From Mustela lutreola (lineage: Eukaryota; Chordata; Mammalia; Carnivora; Mustelidae): DNA of 64,000 bases. This document shows positions 34,801 to 45,099 of the stretch, piece by piece; the first letter of the stretch is position 1; each line of letters begins with the position of its first letter. Made by a program: the position numbers and the translations under genes. Below the pieces are notes generated by a model. That model saw only the letters and a program-made list of their open reading frames with translations. It had not been told where the DNA came from and made no database searches. The stretch spans positions 131,484,936-131,548,935 of the forward strand of contig NC_081308.1 in NCBI RefSeq assembly GCF_030435805.1. Reading direction: 5' to 3'.

Positions 34801-37800
34801 CAAGGCTAGAATATGGGCATTTTCAGACAAGCGAAGTCCCAGACTGCCTGGGAGAAGCGGGGGAGGAGGCAGAGGACCCGGCGGCGGGCCTGGCCCGCCG
34901 GCTGTGGAAGGAAGTTCCGCGAGAACACCTCGAGGCGAGCACCAGAAACTGCAGCTGGAAGAGGAGCGGGAAGTTCCTGGGGAGTGGAATCAGGACCAGA
35001 AAGGGTGAGTCAGAGAACTGCCACGGGCCATTGTAAGCCTTGAGCAACATTGGACTTTTTCAACTACGACTTGGATCAGAATACAGATTAAAAAGTCAAA
35101 AGCTCGTGTGCCTGGGTGGCTCAGTGGGTTAAAGCCTCTGCCTTTGGCTCAGGTCATGATCTCATGGTCCTGGGATCGAGCCCCGCATCGGGCTCTCTGC
35201 TCAGCGGGGAGCCTGCTTCCCTCTCTCTCTCCGCCTGCCTCTCTGCCTGCTTGTGATCTCTGTCTGTCAAATAAGTAAACAGAATTGAAAAAAAAAAAAA
35301 AAAAGCTAAAAGCTCCATGTAATTCCTGTCACTCGCAACACCCATTTGGACAAGCCGGGGAAAACAACAGTGAAGAGACAAGAGACGCTACATTCCACTG
35401 CTTGTGTGGTTTACTCGCCTTCAGCTTGGCATTATGAAGTGTCTAAAACATGCAGAGCATTTGGGCAAAGACTATACGGACAGCTAGATGCCCATGGACT
35501 ACCTGGTGTTCAGCCGGAGATAGTTTTGCTGTGTGTGTGCCGTGGTGGGGAGGCGTGCGTTCGCTGGCTGAGGCTTCAAACGCACGCGGCAAAACTTCCA
35601 GAGAGCCCATTTGCCTCGCGGCCATTGAAGGAGGGGCTGAGAAATAAGCCACGGCGGCAGCTCCGACGTTTTAGCAAAGTGGGGATCGTGTGCCTCAAGC
35701 GCTTTACAGTGAAGACCAGAGAACACAAAGCCCTTCACGTCCCTGCCTGGGGGCCCGTGACCCTCACCTCATCTCCCTCGTGGGGGTGGTAGTCAAAACG
35801 CTGTGGGGGACAGAAGGCGACCGCATGCATCTCCAGCACCTTGGCCTTGTCCCCCGAAGGGTCTAGGGCCTCCACGGCCTCTTCCAGGCTGCCCAGGCCC
35901 TGCATGTGGGAAACTTGGGCGCGGCTCTCGGCCACCACGTAACTCCGGAGCAGCTGCGCCAGGGCTACGTGGAAGCCTGTGTCGCAGCACTGCGGAGGAG
36001 GCAAGCACGCGGCTCGGGCGGGTCCCCCGGGCCTGGGCCCTCCCCCCGCCCCCTACTGCCCTCCCCCCGCAGTACTCACATCCATGAGGTCCATGACGTC
36101 ATGTAAGTAGTAGTTGCTGACAGCGGCGTTGACACTGGCCAGGCTGAGCAGGTACTCGTTGCGCGCCTTGGTGCACTTGAGTTTGTGCTCCAAGAACTTG
36201 GCCTGACGCTGCTCAAGACCACGCAAGTACAGCAGGGTCACTGACTTGGCCGGCCGGCCCCCGCCTCAGGCCTTCCGAGGAATTTCCACCTCCACCCCCC
36301 GCCATGCGAACGTCTGCACCGGGGTGTCCCCCAGGCCCCCAAGGAACATGGCCCAGAAATCTCAATGTGCTCCCTTGCCCCTCTCTGCCCCTCCCTGCCA
36401 CGCAGAAACCCTCCCGCCTCGGGCCAGCGACCCCCTCAGCTCCTCTGGGCTCGGCACCTCCCCGGCCTCTCAGGGACCACCTCCAGCTCTCCGTGCACAC
36501 TCCCCAGTCACCCCTCCTGTGCGTCTTCTCGCCTCTCTGAGACCTGGCAGCACTAGGTGAGGCAGGGGTGGGTGAGGCAAAACCAAATCTCTCTTCACTG
36601 CAGCCGGGTGGGGCCGAGGCGGGAGCACCGGGAAGACGGTTCTCCTGCCCCCCGACCCCCCCACATCTACCAGTCCCGCTTAGGGAGCCCTTGAAAGCCA
36701 GCAGAGCGGCCTAGGCCCAGCCTTACCAGACGGCTGTGACTCTCCTCTCCCTGGCCCTGCTTTCTCCCTCCGGGCACCACCTCCCAGCAGGCCCCAGTGA
36801 GGGCCAGGGATTCCGAGGACAAAGCCTTGAAACAGAGCCTTCGAAGACAGACAGGCCTACCTTTTCCACCAGCCGCCCTCCCTTCTTGAGGGAGCTCTTG
36901 CGGAGGGTCCCTGTGTCGGTGGCCGGGGCAGGTGCGCTGGTGGCGCTCCGGCCCGCCCGCTTTTCCTCCTGCCGCTCAGCTTCCCGGAGCTTCGCCTCGG
37001 CATTCATGCTCTCCGTGTGGTACAGCTGGTACGTCTTCTTGGCCTGCAGAGAGGACCGGGGCCGGGCTGCCCTGCTGAAGGCCATGGCCACAGCCAGCCC
37101 TCTCCCTGCCCCTCCCAGCCCGTGGGGGATTCAGATCCGATAGCTACCCCATCCCATGGAGGCACTTAGCCCCACCACCCCGTGCCCAGGAACGGGGACA
37201 AGGGGCTGTGCTTGCCGTCCCCCAAAGCCAGGACCCTGCTGGGCCCCCGACCCTCTTCCTTGAGCCCCGCCTGGAGGCCCCCTCCACGGGCCTCCCTCGG
37301 GCCCGGGCTCACCGTCTGCAGCTCTGACACCACCTCCAGCAGCTCCTCCTGCAGCTGCTGCTCCAGATCCTTGCTCTGAGGGTGGAGGGGCCGAGCGTGA
37401 GGGTCCTCAGAGCTCCACTGGACACACCCCCGGGCCACCCCCCACCCCCCCGCCAAGCCTGGGGCCACCCCCCCGCAACTCCTGGGCCCAGGGCAAGTAC
37501 CTCACCTTTTTGACCAGGCGCCCTACGTCCTCAGCGATGTGACTCAGGCGCTGGGCCAGGGGCCCGGCCAGCACCTCGCCCAGGGTGGCGCTCTCCCGGC
37601 TCTGCTGCCGCGTCTGCTGCAGCAACACGGCCCAGCAGTGCAAGGGCGACAAGAGCGACGGCTCCTTCCTGGGACAGAGGGGCGCTCAGAGCGGGCGCGG
37701 GGCCTCGGGCTCAGCCGCCGCCCCTCCTGCCCCACGAGGACCTACCGGAAGCTCTGGTGCTCCCGGCTGCTGCCCCCAAGGCGGCCGCCGCGGCCGGAGA

Positions 37801-40800
37801 AGCGCTCGGCCAGCTTGTCCAAGCCCCGGGAGTACTCCAGCTCCACCTCGGCGCGCCGCCGCAGGAACTCGGCCAGCTCCTGCAGCAGCTCCCGCCGCAG
37901 CTCGCCCTGCAGCTCTAGGCAGCGCAGCTGCTCGCCCAGCTGCCAGCGCATCTCTGCAGGGGTGGTGGTAGGGGGGACCGCAGCTCAGCTCGGGGCGTGG
38001 GGGGGCTCCGATGGGAATGATGCCTCACGACCCCGGGGTAGGGGGAGAAGGAGGCTGGGCCCCGGGGAAAGGGACCTCTGGGCCAAGGCTAGAGGGAAGC
38101 GGTCAGGCCCACGCAGCTAAAGATTGGGAAGGCTGCTCTGGGGACAGAGGGAGCCTGGGCACCCTGGGAGGGCGGGGGTCCTTCGGGATGGTGGGAACAC
38201 AGAGTGGCCTAGCCCCACCTCGCCCTGGCCCCAGCCAGGTGCCTTTCAGTTGGGCTTCCCATCGCTCCCTGGTGCTTGGAAAGCCCCTGGGTTGTTTGCC
38301 CGGCCACTTCCTGCCTTCCGGGTGCCCAGGACCCCAGGCAGAGTAGCCTTTGCTGAAACACCCAGACATACGGGTCTGCGTAGGGGCAGGGCTGCCGTGG
38401 CATTCCGCCGAAGCTGCGGTGCACTTGTGGCCTTAGTGGCCAGGAACCCTGCCCTTGGCCCCCAGGGGGAAAGGGCGGCCTTACGGGGAGGGAGCAAGCT
38501 GGCTGGAGCTGACGATGAACAGGCTGAGAGAGCTGGCCTGTTTTCTGCCCCCTGGTTTCTACTCGCCATCACCGACCCACAGGGCACCCCCCGACACCCC
38601 TCCCAGCAGAGAGCCACACCCTGGGCCCTCACGCCACTAGCTTTTGACACCTTATCGCTAGCTTGATTTGGCAACACTGCTTTCCCCATGAAAGCAAAGA
38701 GCCGCGTGGATGACAAGCTTAAGCAACCTGCATCCCCCCCCGCAGGGCGCCCAGGTGGGCACCAGGGAGCCCTACTAATAACACTGGGCTTCTGGGTGGC
38801 CCGCTGACTCATCTCCAGCGACACACCCAGGGAGCGACAGCAGTGGATGTCTCCCGTCCCTAGACTGTCTGTGCCGGGCATGTTCGAGACAAGAACATGG
38901 AGAGGGGCAAAGACGGTTGAGCAAGTGCTTGCCCTCATGATGCTGGGATGGGAATAGGGGGACAGATCGCAGGGGGCAGGCTTATCTGGGTGGCTCAGTC
39001 AGGTAAGCGCCGGACTTCAACAGCTCGGGTCCTGATCTCAGGGAGTCTGGGCTCAGCGGGGAGCCTGCGTGTCCCTCGCCCTCTGCTCCTCAGCCCACTC
39101 ATGCTCTCTCTAGCTCCCAAATAAACAAACAATATTAAAAAAAAAAAAAAAAAAAAAACGGATCATAAGTGGGCAGGTATAGCCTAGAACGTCCAGGAGC
39201 AAACAGGTGGGGCAGGAGGGTTTCTCTTCGGAGCCCGTGGTCTGGCGGCGAAGGAAGCCACGGGCCGTGCCACCATTTGGGAAGAATGTTTGGGTCCAAG
39301 AAAACGGCGAAGGCTGTTGGAGCCAGCGTGGCGGCAGGGGAAAAAGCGGAGACGCGTGAGAGGCCTGTGGTGAGGGAGGGCCGTCGGGCTGGCCACAGCG
39401 CCCAAGCCATGTGGGGAGGTCAGGCAGAGGTCAGGTGACAGACAGAAAGTGCCTGGCCTAGTGGGCACCTCCTGAACCAGTCCAGGCAGAAGATAGTGAG
39501 GGCTCAGACCAGGGAGCGGGCTTGGGAGGCAGTGAGGAGGGGCAGGACCCAGGGCCCACTGGAAGAACCCCACTGTGAACAGCTCAGTGGTGGGACCGTT
39601 GGCACTTCTGTCCTGCCGGTGACTTCCGGGGGGCTGTGGGCACGGGGCAGCCCCCAGAGGCGGTGCGTGCCCGGCGTCCTCATCACCTCCTCCGATCTCC
39701 CTCTGGAGAATGTCCCCTTCCTATTCTCGGCCCCTGGATCCCTCTCCCAGATGCAGCTGCCCCTCGCCCCATCCCCACCCCAGCAGGAGCCCTGCGATGG
39801 GGGGGCGCCCCGGTCGCTGCGGTGCCCCAGTCGTTGCGTCATTGCTGGAATTACTAAACAGGAGCGCTCTCCTTCCAGCGCGGGGTCAAGCTGGGCAAAA
39901 AGAAGTCAGAGCTGGGGGGTGCTTCCTGACACTGAGACCAGCGGGGAGCAGGGCAGAGCTGGGTGAGCCAGAGTCTCCTTGCACCATCTGAGGCCGGGCT
40001 TGGGGGCCGGCTCCACGGGCCAGGGGGAGGGGGATGCGCGCCGCTGGCAATCTGGATGTTCTTCGGCCAATCAGGGTAACATTTGGGGGCTAAAAGCACA
40101 TCTCATTTCATCCTAAGAAACACGTGAGATGTCCCAGCTCACCTCACGGTCCTCTGCTATTTGCAGAACCAGATTTTCCCGGAGACCAGCTGCAACTGAA
40201 CACAGCTGAGTAGGACAGCCGTGCATTGACGGGAACCCGGACCTGCGCCGCACGGTGGCTGGTGTCTAGAGATCCGTGACTGGGGCTTGGCTCCCAGCCT
40301 CCAGGCTGCCACTTTCCAGCTCTCAGATCTCAGCTCGAACATGCTCATTGCCAAGCCTCCCCGCAAACCAGGTCTGGCCCTCCTCCCGCCCCCTTTCTGG
40401 ACCACTGTGCTTTCCCTTTACAGTGGTTGCCATCATATTCGAACGTGATTGTGGTAGGGGTTGTTTGCCGTGTGTCTCCTCCGCAGGACCTGCGGGCCCC
40501 CCAAGGGCAGCGGCAGGTTCTCTTGCCCAGCACCACATTCCCGGGGCCTGGGACAGAAGACACGCATGTGAAACTTCTGTCCAAAGGAAGGACAGGGTCC
40601 ACACACGCTTGCATCGCCAAGCCGGGGCCTGGGCCCCACCAACACTTCCTGTGAGCGAGGCCTACGGTCTCACTTCTGCTGACAAATAAAGCAAAAGAGA
40701 AGATGGCCACCGAAACCACGACTACGCTGACCTTTCAGAATTTAGGGTGTCAGGACAGCGATCTGGGGTTTGTTTAGTATGGTGACAAGTTCTGTTGGGG

Positions 40801-42291
40801 GAGGAAGTAGAAGGTAAAGGCCCTGGAGACCCAGAGCTGGCAAGGAACAGGCTGTAAGGACAGCCTGGCTCACATTCCCAATGTCTCAATGTGAGTTAAC
40901 TGGTCTGTATTTGCTGACTGAACAGTTTCCAAAGTCCTTCAGCTTCCTGACATTCGGGGGAAGCAGGATGGGGCTCATTATCTCCACCTGAGAAACGAGG
41001 AAGGCAAGGCTTGTCTCACCCTGCAAAGTCACTTCAAGCTGGCTCGGCCATTAGGCCACCTTTCCCAGACGGGGGGTGTGGGGGGAAGGCATACTTTTTG
41101 GTGCAAATTGTTCACATTGGATAATTCTGGTAGAACCTGCATCTCAGGGCGCCACTCAGTGGGTTAAGGGTCTGCCTTTGGCTCAGGTCATGATCCCCAG
41201 GTCCTGGGATCGAGCCCCGCATTCAGCTCCCTACTTGGTGGGGAGCCTGCTTCTCCCTCTCCCAGTCCCCCTGCTTGTGTTCCCTCTCTAGTCTGTCTGT
41301 CTGTCTCTCTCTCTAATAAATAAATAAATAAAATCTTAAAAAAAAATGAAAAGAACCTGCATCTCTGGGTGGGAAGGAACTTCAAGGATCATTTCCTTCT
41401 CCCTCCCAAGGGTTTTTATTGCCGTGTGACTGTGTGCCAGGCACTTTTCCCCGAGTTTCAGTTTCCTTCACCGGTAAAACGGGTCAATTAAGAGTGATAT
41501 ATGGGGTCACACATCTGAAGACTCGGGGAAACATTATGGTCCCAGCTGCTGGCACTTGGACCGCCCTGGGTAAGACAGGCAGAAGGGGTCCACTAAGAAT
41601 CTGAAAACTAATTTGCACGTGATTTGCACAAGTGTTTTTCAGAACCCAAGGAGGTTGACCGTCAGAAGGCATCCAAGCTGGCCCTGCCAAAGCTCTACCG
41701 CTAATACCCACCGGCCTGCGTGACCCAGAGACAGCGGCCCCCAAGTCCAAGAGAGGGCACAGGACCTGCTTCCAGGCACCTTAGACACCTTAGGTACTCA
41801 CACTCCCCTACCTGGACCTCCTCGGCAAAACAAAGGTGCTCGATTTCACTCTGGCTAGAATGCCACTTTCTGGGGGCCCCCGTGGGCCCCCTTCCCTCAC
41901 TCGGGCTCTTGGGGTAGGTGCAGGGAGAACCAAGGAGGGGAGGGAAGACGCAAGGGGAAACAGTCCGCAGCTGAGACCGCAGGGGCTCGAAGAAGCGGGC
42001 AAAGGGCTCGGGGTCGGGGGTCGGGAGTCGGGAGTCGGGAGTCGGGGGTCGGCTCGGGCTCCCTCCCTCAAGCCCCTCCGGAGGTCGCTGGGGGTGGGGG
42101 GGGAGGGGAGGAGCAGCGGGGCCCTGGGCTAGCGGCGTTCTCCGGCTCCCTCACGACCCCGGGCCCGGGTGGGAGGGGGAAGCTCGGCAGGCACCCGGGC
42201 CAGGAGCGCCCAACGCCCTCTCACCTTTCACTTGCGCCTCGTACTCGGCCTGCAGCCCCCGCTCCCGGCGCAGCTTCCCGTGCGCGGCCAT
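26586..42291 (-). CDS. ARHGAP4: Rho GTPase-activating protein 4 (22 coding exons)
   Basis: Speeds GTP hydrolysis by Rho-family GTPases; in family terms a srGAP relative with F-BAR, RhoGAP and SH3 domains, expressed in blood cells and neurons. I rebuilt 22 exons with canonical junctions; they total 2856 nt, one continuous frame of 951 aa plus stop (human 946). The start ATG at 42291 opens MAAHGKLRRERGLQ, identical to human, inside a CpG island. Intron 1 (37954-42224) and intron 7 (31779-35767) are the long, repeat-filled ones. Details of exon blocks are given in the next entries. It is convergent with AVPR2 and upstream of it on the opposite strand. Very secure identification. Confidence 0.96.
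28907..29915 (-). CDS. ARHGAP4: ARHGAP4 exons 13-17: RhoGAP domain
   Basis: Exons 29855-29915, 29675-29752, 29449-29583, 29233-29338 and 28907-29140, residues about 516-719. The RhoGAP signature is complete: PLVVESCIRFIN, then HEGIFRVSG with the catalytic arginine finger at about R544, then VAGVLKLYFRSLDPPLFP, LVVLRYLFTFLNHLAQYSDENMM, and NLAVCFGPTLL. All key residues are present, so GAP activity is expected. Confidence 0.95.
30262..30476 (-). repeat. CAN-SINE in ARHGAP4 intron 12
   Basis: AAGTGTTTTATTTACTTATTTG start, GA-rich linker, reversed head CGACTGGGCCCCAGGGGTGCC. Inserted in the intron between exons 12 and 13, in sense orientation with the gene. Confidence 0.88.
30663..31778 (-). CDS. 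ARHGAP4: ARHGAP4 exons 8-12: F-BAR end and linker
   Basis: Exons 31677-31778, 31368-31559, 31194-31278, 31005-31032 and 30663-30765, residues about 346-515. Contains ELRDEILPRAQNIQSRLDRQ, then a Ser-rich linker (SPSTESLKSTSSD) and the basic RRRGQQQETETFY. Exon 11 is a 28-nt microexon encoding GDKDEQDVSW across its junctions; skipping it would shift the frame. Matches the human exon pattern as I recall it. Confidence 0.93.
32030..32285 (+). mobile_element. L1M 3'UTR fragment in ARHGAP4 intron 7
   Basis: GTGATGGTTGCATAACTC, GGAATTGTACACTTTAAATGG and GATTCACACCTCAATAAAG match the end of L1M elements on the plus strand. Confidence 0.75.
32640..33050 (+). mobile_element. Second L1M 3'UTR fragment in ARHGAP4 intron 7
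   Basis: GTGTCCACCAAGGGATGAATGG, TTCAGCCTTAGAATGG, GATAGAGTTTCAGTTTGGGAAG and CACACTTAAAAATGGTTAAA in L1M order. Confidence 0.85.
33053..33150 (+). repeat. Older short CAN-SINE
   Basis: GGGGCATTCGGCTGGCTCAG head, AGTCTTGGTCTCGGGG, AAGCCCCACACTGGGTAC; no CT linker, A-tail. Confidence 0.7.
33225..33954. other. Unclassified 730-bp block, possibly an old LTR
   Basis: C- and A-rich, low-CpG sequence between an A-run and a SINE inside ARHGAP4 intron 7. It lacks gene similarity and does not match any repeat I can name. Length and composition would suit a retroviral-type LTR fossil, but no clear end repeats or family landmarks are seen. Confidence 0.25.
33955..34150 (+). repeat. CAN-SINE in ARHGAP4 intron 7
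   Basis: GGGACGCCTGGGAGGCTCAG head, CATGATCCCAGGGTCCTGGG, GTCAAAGAAATAAAATTTTA tail. Flanked by ATATGACCTCATGA (33944) and ATATGACTTCATGA (34148), a clear target duplication. Confidence 0.92.
34165..35045 (+). mobile_element. HAL1-like LINE fragment in ARHGAP4 intron 7
   Basis: Blocks such as CAACTCAAGATTCTATATCC and TGGGCATTTTCAGACA, preceded by a long GA/A-rich coiled-coil-like region, resemble HAL1 (a half-L1 that has only ORF1). Heavily decayed with no intact frame. Confidence 0.55.
35105..35305 (+). repeat. CAN-SINE in ARHGAP4 intron 7
   Basis: GTGTGCCTGGGTGGCTCAGT head, GGGTTAAAGCCTCTGCC; tail followed by 17 A and a repeated AAAAGC(T)AAAAGCTC target site. Confidence 0.92.
35768..42291 (-). 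CDS. ARHGAP4: ARHGAP4 exons 1-7: F-BAR domain
   Basis: Exons (plus coordinates): 42225-42291, 37746-37953, 37506-37668, 37313-37375, 36861-37043, 36080-36208, 35768-35989, encoding residues 1 to about 345. The block is helical and charged, with heptad-like stretches such as LRCLELQGELRRELLQEL and the F-BAR-typical VELEYSRGLDKLAERF, KKTYQLYHTESMNAE and CTKARNEYLLSL motifs. F-BAR domains dimerise and bind curved membranes. A Lys-rich KSSLKKGGRL segment interrupts the domain in exon 5, as in human. Confidence 0.95.
38975..39158 (+). repeat. CAN-SINE in ARHGAP4 intron 1
   Basis: TATCTGGGTGGCTCAGTCAG head, internal deletion, CCCAAATAAACAAACAATATT tail plus a long A-run. Confidence 0.85.
41147..41346 (+). 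repeat. CAN-SINE in ARHGAP4 intron 1
   Basis: Head lacks the GGTGGCT part (GGGCGCCACTCAGTGGGTTA); flanked by AGAACCTGCATCTC at 41132 and 41353, a target duplication. Confidence 0.92.
42005..42058. repeat. (GGGAGTC)n short tandem repeat
   Basis: Seven-base units, GGGGTCG/GGGAGTC, repeated about six times just inside intron 1 of ARHGAP4. The spaced G-runs could form a G-quadruplex. Confidence 0.8.
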
Positions 42292-42560
42292 GGCTTCCGG
42301 GCGGCCGCGCCGTCGAGCCTCACTGCTCCCACGCGGCCGCGAGCGGGCCGGGCGCGGGGACCCGGGGCTCTGCAGCCCGCACCCCCGCCGGCCCCGCCCC
42401 GCCCCGCCCCGCCCCCAGCGCGGCTCGGGGTGGGGGGGAGGGGGGAGGGGCGGGCCCCGGCCCGACACTGGCGGGCAAGGGCTTTCCGGCGGGGTCCCCC
42501 GGCGGCCGGACCCTGCCGCCCCCTCGTGCTGGGCCCTCGGCACACACCCTGGCTGCCTGT
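42100..42560. promoter_or_regulatory. ARHGAP4: CpG island / ARHGAP4 promoter
   Basis: CpG-dense, with repeated CCCCGCCCC GC boxes at about 42390-42415 upstream of the minus-strand ATG at 42291. TATA-less. The 5'UTR presumably starts between 42300 and 42450. Confidence 0.8.
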
Positions 42561-44400
42561 GCCCCGCGCTCAGCGGCCAAGCCGCCAGGGCCCGTGTGAC
42601 AGCCTGGACGTGGTCCTCAAGCTGGCACCCTCCCGCTGCCGCCATTGTCCCCCCACCCCTCCTCCCCCCCTCCCGCAGAAGGTTGTCGGGTCACCACTGC
42701 CAAACCCCACCCTTCACAGCATGGCCATGAGTCTCGAATGCCAGTAGGCATTGCCACTCTGGCTGCTCCCGGCCCTGGACTCCCCTGGGTCGCCTGCTTC
42801 CCCCTGGACCCCCAGGACATCAGATGGAACCCACACATCCCCAGTCACAGCCCTGAGAGATAAGCACAAGGAGACTGGAGAGCCCGGTGTCAACTTCCTG
42901 GGGAAGGGCAGGGTGGGGGTGGCGAAGGAAGGTCAGCACAAGAGATTAGAACCTCAGCCATTGTTCCCTCAAGCCCGCTCCTTGCGGGGAGAGCACGGTT
43001 TGGCTAAGGTTCCCCTTCTGCTCAACCCCATAGGGAGGAACAAGCCTCATTTCCCCATAGGTAGTTACCACTTCCTACCACTTCCTGCTGCCGGAAGAGA
43101 CTCTTCTGCCTTCTTTCTGCTGTAGCTTGCACCTGCCCTTAGACTTGGGGCTGGGGGTTCAGCCTTCTTCTCCCCCCCCCCCCCCCAGTGTAAGGTCTTA
43201 ACAAGCCTGGGGACAAATCTTGGGGCCTCCCTTATCCAGGAGTGCTGGATTTCCCTCCACCAGCCTCTACCAACCCTGAGCCAAAAGGCAATGGATTTTC
43301 TCCATTGAACTGGGAAGGCAAGCTGCACGCGGCCATTGACGAACCAGACTGGACATCTGCCAGAGGTCGGGTGGGTGGGGAATCCCTGGGGTATAGATGG
43401 TGGGAGAGGGGTGAGGCCATTAGGCTCCAGAATTGTGCCCAGGGAGCCGAGGAAGGTCTGTAGGCACTAGTGCAAGGGGTCCAGGCAGGCATGTGTGTGC
43501 ACGGATGTCAAAGTCAGGCTCAGAGCAAACGTGGGCACATGCGGCCTCGACCTGCAGCCGCGGGGTGGGGCGGGGTGGAGGAGGCTGCACAGCTCCTTCC
43601 TGCCTCTGGACTATGAGTTCTCTTGCCCAGAAGGGGAAAACATACCTCCTCAGTTCCCTGCTCACCCACCCCTACTCCTACCCAGGACCAAGGTCCTTCT
43701 CTAAGACACTATGTGTCCACAGGGCGTGGGAGCTGGCCAGACACCAGCAGGCCCAGGACCTGGGCTTCCAGGAGCTGGCCTCAGCAGTACCACTGCTGGA
43801 GTCCTCTAGCAAGGCAGGCGAGCCTTCTGCCCCTTCCTGGAGCACACCCGAACACTTCTGACCCCAAACCCCGTGTGTCAGGAACCTGTGCACCTCACCA
43901 GCCAACCCAACACACCTTGCCCCTACCCTCCATCTGAGCACTCCTGGCCTCAGCCCCTACTTTCAAATGCTGTCCTCTATCCTTTTCTGGCTCCAGAAAC
44001 ACTCATGTGATGCCCCATTAGGCCATTGCTTTAAAACCTGACATCATAAGCCCTGGCTTTTAAGATGCTTGTTTGGCCTTTGAGGCTCTAGTGCTTGCTC
44101 TATCCTCAGCTCCGTTATTCCCCTTCGAAGAATCCCAAAGCTCATTATCCTGCAGAAGATGAGGACCAGATGTGTGCGACCTTGTTCAAGGTGTTAAGGA
44201 GTAAAGTATACCCTGGGCCCGGAGGGGTGACCTCAGGGCTGACATGGGTCAGGCACTGTGCGGAGGATGGACTAGAGGGAGATGAGATTAATGTTGCCGC
44301 CGTCTATGTCAGAGCGAGAGGAGATGACAGCATGAATTGGGCAGTGAAGGTCCCATATGAAGATGCTTTGAGGCCCTTATTTTCCTACAAGTCAGCTTAA
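42560..44400. other. Intergenic, nothing recognised
   Basis: Unique sequence with no recognised exon or named repeat. A C-run lies at 43170-43187. Short open frames have no supporting similarity. Confidence 0.4.
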
Positions 44401-44413
44401 GAATGGGGGCTGT

Positions 44414-44608
44414 GGGGGCGCCTGGGTGGCTCAGTGGGTTAAGCCGCTGCCTTCGGCTCAGGTCATGATCCCAGGGTCCTGGGATCGAGCCCCGCATCGG
44501 GCTCTCTGCTCAGCAGGGAGCCTGCTTCCTCCTCTCTCTCTGCCTGCCTCTCTGCCTACTTGTGATCTCTCTCTGTCAAATAAATAAATAAAATCTTTAA
44601 AAAAAAAA
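44414..44608 (+). repeat. CAN-SINE, first of three in tandem
   Basis: Nearly consensus head GGCGCCTGGGTGGCTCAGTG and GGGTTAAGCCGCTGCC, AAATAAATAAATAAAATC tail. AATGGGGGCTGTG occurs on both sides (44402 and 44608), its target duplication. One of the youngest copies in the window. Confidence 0.95.
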
Positions 44609-44626
44609 TGGGGGCTGTGCGGGGGT

Positions 44627-44815
44627 GGGGGCATCTGGGTGGCTCAGTGGGTTAAGCATCTGCCTTCTGCTCACTTCATGATGGGGGGGTATCCTGGGAT
44701 CCAGCCCCCCTTCCGGCTCCCTGCTCAGCAAAAAGCCTGCTTCTCCCTCTCCCTCTGCCCCTCCCCCAGCTTGTGCTCTCTCGCTCTCTCAAACAAATAA
44801 AACCTTAAAAAAAGA
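44627..44815 (+). repeat. CAN-SINE, second of three in tandem
   Basis: GGCATCTGGGTGGCTCAGTG head; more diverged body with an inserted G-run in the ATGATGGGGGGG region. Confidence 0.9.
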
Positions 44816-44820
44816 AAAAA

Positions 44821-45008
44821 GGGGCGCCAGGATGGTTCAGTGGGTTAAAGCCTCTGCCTTCCGCTCGGATCATGACCCCAGGGTCCGAGGATCGAGCCCC
44901 GCTCTCTGCTCAGCAGGGAGCCTGCTTCCTCCTCTCTCTGCTTGCCTCTGCCTGCTTGTGATCTCTGTCAAATAAATTAATTAAAAAAAAATCTTAAAAA
45001 AAAAAAAG
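44821..45008 (+). repeat. CAN-SINE, third of three in tandem
   Basis: GGCGCCAGGATGGTTCAGTG head, GGTTAAAGCCTC, followed by AAAGAATGGGGGCTT, which repeats the host sequence seen before the first SINE. Confidence 0.9.
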
Positions 45009-45099
45009 AATGGGGGCTTCCGTGGTCAAGCTTGTGCACCCAGTCGGTGTACAGGTTCATCCCTTGGGGAGACGTGCCCAGAGCCCACCCCCAGCAACA

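Larger units (their letters stand above)
37954..42224 (-). other. ARHGAP4: ARHGAP4 intron 1
   Basis: A 4.3-kb intron joining the CpG-island exon to the F-BAR block. It contains two SINEs (38975 and 41147), a MIR piece near 41435-41510 (minus strand) and a weaker one near 40960-41040. No other exon is recognised. Confidence 0.8.

Noticed and set aside
44414-45008. tRNA-Lys-like sequences at SINE heads
   Set aside because: They are SINE promoter heads with A/B-box remnants, not tRNA genes; no full cloverleaf with CCA-adjacent stem is present.
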